NCBI RefSeq assembly: GCF_046602855.1
Contig: NZ_JBKINJ010000001.1
Span: 124,001 to 188,000, forward strand
Direction: 5' to 3'
Length of the DNA: 64,000 nucleotides
From: Gracilimonas sp046602855
GTDB taxonomy: Bacteria > Bacteroidota > Rhodothermia > Balneolales > Balneolaceae
In this document: one piece after another, positions 60,942 through 64,000 of the stretch
Numbering within the stretch: the first letter of the stretch is position 1
Layout of the letters: each line of letters starts with the position of its first letter
Notes under the pieces: generated by a model
Databases searched by the model: none
Told to the model about the DNA's origin: nothing
The model's input: only the letters and a program-made list of their open reading frames with translations
Translations under genes and position numbers: made by a program

Positions 60942-62153
60942 ATGTCTACACAGTTAGATATTCAGATCTGTTTTTTTGAAGATGTAAAAACAAATAATTT
61001 TCATCCCCTTACACTAACACGTCCCGTGGATGATCTTAGAGTTGGGATTTATACGATCAGGCAAAAATGGTTACTTTCACTGGGATTGAACCGATACGGC
61101 CGGACACTTCGAAATAGCCTTTCGGGTGTTTTCAGCCGAAATGAGATCGACTCTGATAAACCGGTTCTATGGATCAATTCCCGTTTCCTGCCTTCAGATA
61201 ATCTTACAGGGCAGATTTATGAACTTGAATTGGGACGACAATTAGTATCAAAAGGGGTGACTGCTGCAGCTTTAGTTTCAGCAGCCGAGTCTTTGAATAT
61301 GTACAAGCAAAATGAATTTACTGCAGAGGGATTAAAGGTTCAGGAGCTTTCAGAGGCGATACATTTGGAGCATATATGGGATTTACTGTCACTCAACTCC
61401 TTTGAAATATCAAAAGACTTACCACTTACAGGATTACATTCTACACAAGTGTCAGATGAAGTGGAATATCCTGGAATTCATGACCCTGAAAATACCTACA
61501 TAGGTAAAAATGTTTCTATAGAACCCGGATGTCATATTCTGGCAACAGAGGGACCGGTAGTCATTATGAAAAATGCCCATATTGAGGCCGGCTGTATCAT
61601 AAAAGGACCGGTAGTGATTGGTGCCGGGGCAACTGTCAAAACGGGTGGCAAATTATCAGGAGGAACAACTATTGGCCCGGTTTGCAAAGTGGGCGGTGAA
61701 GTATCAAACTGTATCTTTCATTCCTATTCCAATAAAGCCCACGATGGTTTTGCAGGAAACTCAATATTCGGGCAGTGGGTGAATCTCGGAGCTGATACCA
61801 ATACCTCAAATCTCAAAAACAACTACAGTACGGTTAGGTTGCCTGAGTGGGAGAACCGAAAAGATGTTGAAACCGGACAACAATTTTTAGGAACAGTTAT
61901 GGCAGACCATTCCAAAACGGCAATAAACTCGATGCTGAATACCGGAACGATCTGTGGTGTGAGTTCGAATATATTCATAAGCGGATTCCCACCTAAATAC
62001 ATACCATCATTTTCTTGGGTTGGCTCTGCTGAATACGGTGAGTACGAGTTCGAGAAAGCTATTGAAGCCATGAAGGCGATGATGAAGCGTCGTGATGTTA
62101 AACTGAGTCCGCAGTACGAAAAAATGATGAATCAGATCTTCAGGAATCGATAG
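60942..62153 (+). CDS. Alternative GlmU (sugar nucleotidyltransferase/left-handed beta-helix)
   Basis: A 403-residue protein of the Bacteroidota-type alternative GlmU group (TIGR03991 as recalled). The N-terminal half has nucleotidyltransferase-like motifs (NFHPLTLTRPVDDLRVGIYTIRQKW). From about residue 180 hexapeptide repeats form a left-handed beta-helix (IGKNVSIEPGCHIL, GPVVIGAGATVKTGG, GGTTIGPVCKVGGEV). The family is proposed to make UDP-GlcNAc. Its divergence from glmS supports a role in that pathway. It overlaps the convergent NlpC gene by 14 bp. Confidence 0.9.
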   Translation: MSTQLDIQICFFEDVKTNNFHPLTLTRPVDDLRVGIYTIRQKWLLSLGLNRYGRTLRNSLSGVFSRNEIDSDKPVLWINSRFLPSDNLTGQIYELELGRQLVSKGVTAAALVSAAESLNMYKQNEFTAEGLKVQELSEAIHLEHIWDLLSLNSFEISKDLPLTGLHSTQVSDEVEYPGIHDPENTYIGKNVSIEPGCHILATEGPVVIMKNAHIEAGCIIKGPVVIGAGATVKTGGKLSGGTTIGPVCKVGGEVSNCIFHSYSNKAHDGFAGNSIFGQWVNLGADTNTSNLKNNYSTVRLPEWENRKDVETGQQFLGTVMADHSKTAINSMLNTGTICGVSSNIFISGFPPKYIPSFSWVGSAEYGEYEFEKAIEAMKAMMKRRDVKLSPQYEKMMNQIFRNR

Positions 62154-62721
62154 AATTTTCTTTTAGCACTTTTCGGAAAGCTAAAAATGAGGACTCCCAA
62201 TAGGGATGGGTAAGTTTAGATATGGTGACGCCTTCAGATGTTGAAGCGTGTAGGAATTCAATGGAGTTCACCATGATACCAACATGATATGTTCGCCTTC
62301 CTGTTTTAAAGAAAACCATATCTCCGGGGGTTACCCTCCGTTTCCCCACCGGTTTACCAAACTGCATTTGGTCCAAAGTGGTGCGCGGCAGGATCACAGA
62401 AAAGTAATCTTCAAATACTACCTGTATAAAAGCCGAACAATCGATGCCACTATAACCGGTGCCGCCCAAAATGTATGGGATGCCTTTCCAGTCACTATAG
62501 GCCAGTTTAAGAATTTCCTGTCGTTCACGGATCATTGATGATGCTTCAGAACTTACACTGATCATTGGTTCATATGCTGTTGTTGCCGAATCTTCGGGTG
62601 TGTAATCTGCAGAGTGAGTCGGCTGGAAAGAACCCCGCTTAACCGTACCACATCCTGTTAAGGGGATCAGGAGTGAAGTCAGAAAAAAAAGTGATATGAT
62701 CTTAAAACCGTATTGTTTCAT
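62140..62721 (-). CDS. NlpC/P60-family lipoprotein endopeptidase
   Basis: Cell-wall peptidase of 193 residues. The lipoprotein signal peptide ends LIPLTGC, with Cys24 as the lipidated residue. The catalytic Cys95 lies in GYSGIDCSAFIQVVF and the His146 in GRRTYHVGIM; His158 in EFLHAST completes the triad. It probably cuts the D-Glu/mDAP bond of stem peptides. The ATG at 62721 is preferred because the upstream 23 residues lack a signal pattern. Confidence 0.94.
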   Translation of the reverse strand: MKQYGFKIISLFFLTSLLIPLTGCGTVKRGSFQPTHSADYTPEDSATTAYEPMISVSSEASSMIRERQEILKLAYSDWKGIPYILGGTGYSGIDCSAFIQVVFEDYFSVILPRTTLDQMQFGKPVGKRRVTPGDMVFFKTGRRTYHVGIMVNSIEFLHASTSEGVTISKLTHPYWESSFLAFRKVLKENSIDS

Positions 62722-62792
62722 TATCTGTAAATATAAACGGATATGCTTACTTTTGATGATATATTCAAAAATAAATAAAGACTGACACATAA

Positions 62793-63518
62793 ATGAAACT
62801 ACTCGTTAATATTGATCATGTTGCAACATTGAGAAATGCGAGGGGAGAAGGCTATCCTGATCCGATCGAAGCTGCCAGAATATGTGAAGAGGCAGGTGCT
62901 GCAGGAATCGTATTTCATCTTCGGGGAGATCGCAGGCACATTCGGGATGAAGATGTATATAGATTGAAAGAGCATGTGCGCGGTAAACTCGATTTTGAGA
63001 TGGCGGCAAGCGAAGAGATGATCGATATTTGTGTGGAAGTCGATCCTCATTTATGTACACTTGTTCCTGAAGGCAGAGAGGAATTGACTACAGAGGGCGG
63101 TCTGGATATGGAAGCTGTTTATGAGGATTATGAGAAAAGGGTCTTTCCAAAAATTCGGAAAACAGATATTGAGATCAGCTTATTCCTCGATCCAAATCTA
63201 CGAGATATAGAGCTGGCGCATCAGTTAGGTACAGATGCCATTGAATTGCATACCGGAACTTTTGCCAATGCTGAAGCTTCCAAAAAACAACACGAATTAA
63301 CGAGATTGCGAAAAGCAGCAAACCTGGCGAATGATCTGGGAATGAAAGTAAATGCAGGTCACGGATTAAACCTGGATAATCTCCCTGATCTTTTGGAAAC
63401 TATTCCGGTTCTCAATGAAGTAAGTATCGGTCATGCATTGATAAGTAAATCGTTATTTTGGGGATTGGACAAGACAGTGAAAACATACACAGAGATCATT
63501 AAGGATTATTCCGGATAA
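62793..63518 (+). CDS. pdxJ: Pyridoxine 5'-phosphate synthase
   Basis: Final ring-forming step of vitamin B6 synthesis from 1-deoxyxylulose 5-phosphate and 3-amino-2-oxopropyl phosphate. The 241 residues start MKLLVNIDHVATLRNARG, then DPIEAARICEEAGAAGIVFHLRGDRRHI and EIELHTG-type phosphate loops (AIELHTGTFANA, NAGHGLNLDNL). The length and motifs fit. The following GntR-type gene starts 4 bp after its stop, so they may be co-transcribed. Confidence 0.97.
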   Translation: MKLLVNIDHVATLRNARGEGYPDPIEAARICEEAGAAGIVFHLRGDRRHIRDEDVYRLKEHVRGKLDFEMAASEEMIDICVEVDPHLCTLVPEGREELTTEGGLDMEAVYEDYEKRVFPKIRKTDIEISLFLDPNLRDIELAHQLGTDAIELHTGTFANAEASKKQHELTRLRKAANLANDLGMKVNAGHGLNLDNLPDLLETIPVLNEVSIGHALISKSLFWGLDKTVKTYTEIIKDYSG

Positions 63519-63522
63519 TAGG

Positions 63523-64000
63523 TGAAAACTTCCGCAAAACATATCGCAGACCGGATTCGGTTGATGATCGCCACCAAGCAGTTTCAGGTGGGAGAGGTTT
63601 TACCATCCACCAGGGAGTTGGGTCAACAGCTCGAAGCTAGTTTTCATACAGTGAGAAAAGCTTATCATATTCTGGAAGACGAAGGATTGATCTTGGGAGA
63701 ACAGGGTCGGGGCTTCACCGTGAAAAACCAGAATACGCTGCTGGATAAGTCAGCCCGACTTGAAGTCGGAGGAGAAAAAGTTCAGGCTCTGGTAGAGGAA
63801 TTGGTTGGTTATGGCTTGGATGAATCTGAGATCGAATTGTTATTTCAGGAACAGCTTAGCTTTATGGAATGGCCTGATCGTATTCAAACTTCTGCAAGTG
63901 TGGGTGAAAATCACGAGTTAGGGCGTATGCTTTCGGATGCCATCAAAAAACAGGTAGGAGTGAAAAGTGAGGTGATCAGCGTAAGTGACTATGAAAAAGC
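63523..64000 (+). CDS. GntR-family transcriptional regulator, N-terminal part
   Basis: The gene begins with GTG at 63523 and runs off the window; about 159 codons are visible and none is a stop. Residues 1-70 form a GntR-type winged helix: HIADRIRLMIATKQFQVGEVLPSTRELG, then QLEASFHTVRKAYHILEDEGLI and GRGFTV. The following part (from about residue 75) is an effector region I cannot assign to a subfamily. The gene sits 4 bp after pdxJ, which might suggest a link to B6 metabolism, but no aminotransferase-like (PdxR/MocR) domain is visible in this fragment. Confidence 0.85.

Noticed and set aside
1..64000. CRISPR array, rRNA or tRNA genes
   Set aside because: No regularly spaced direct repeats, no rRNA motifs and no tRNA cloverleaf with GTTCGA-type loops in a plausible context were recognised while reading both strands.

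Overview
The window looks like a chromosomal segment of a Gram-negative, mesophilic member of Balneolota/Rhodothermota or a neighbouring Bacteroidota-like lineage. This rests on inference from gene content: an FtsI with C-terminal PASTA domains, a Bacteroidota-type alternative GlmU, class II DAHP synthase, a TonB-dependent receptor, several genes without a clear Shine-Dalgarno sequence, and a MurE with the meso-diaminopimelate motif. Genes are packed tightly, with many 1-, 4- and 8-bp overlaps. No rRNA, tRNA, prophage or CRISPR array was seen.

Layout. 0-8.3 kb: tail of a sulfotransferase-like gene, then on the minus strand purA, a STAS protein, secF, secD, an unknown membrane-anchored protein and uvrA. 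8.6-19.4 kb: a response-regulator adenylate cyclase, class II DAHP synthase, a small heat-shock protein behind a sigma-54-type promoter, an HtrA protease, clpB and mutS2. 19.4-24.1 kb: a REP-associated tyrosine transposase (RAYT) between mirrored palindromes, a TonB-dependent receptor, a PhzF protein and a TauE/SafE permease. 24.3-39.8 kb: the complete minus-strand dcw cluster mraZ-rsmH-ftsL-ftsI-murE-mraY-murD-ftsW-murG-murC-ftsQ-orf87-ftsA-ftsZ. murF is not in it. A promoter and three 10-bp-spaced MraZ boxes lie in front.

40-47 kb: a P1-family peptidase, a second RAYT carrying palindromes inside its own reading frame, and the methionine operon metY-metX-hom. The leader of this operon is the most striking part of the window. 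It holds a 25-codon peptide with seven consecutive Met/Cys codons (MCCMCMC), an antiterminator/terminator pair, and then a SAM-I riboswitch with its own antiterminator and terminator. The operon would thus be gated first by charged Met/Cys tRNA and then by SAM. Era lies upstream of it.

47-58.6 kb: mutS, a YihY/BrkB membrane protein, a 3-methyladenine glycosylase, secreted DUF4168 and YceI proteins, a DUF6580 membrane protein, an SDR, an overlapping cryptochrome-DASH/DUF3253/DUF2256 operon, an NAD-type isocitrate dehydrogenase, a 4-TM protein, an ElaA-like acetyltransferase and an HPt protein. 58.6-59.0 kb is a non-coding, AT-rich stretch with two perfect DnaA boxes exactly 20 bp apart, a candidate replication origin. 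59-64 kb: glmS and the alternative GlmU (divergent), an NlpC/P60 lipoprotein, pdxJ and the start of a GntR-family regulator cut by the window end.
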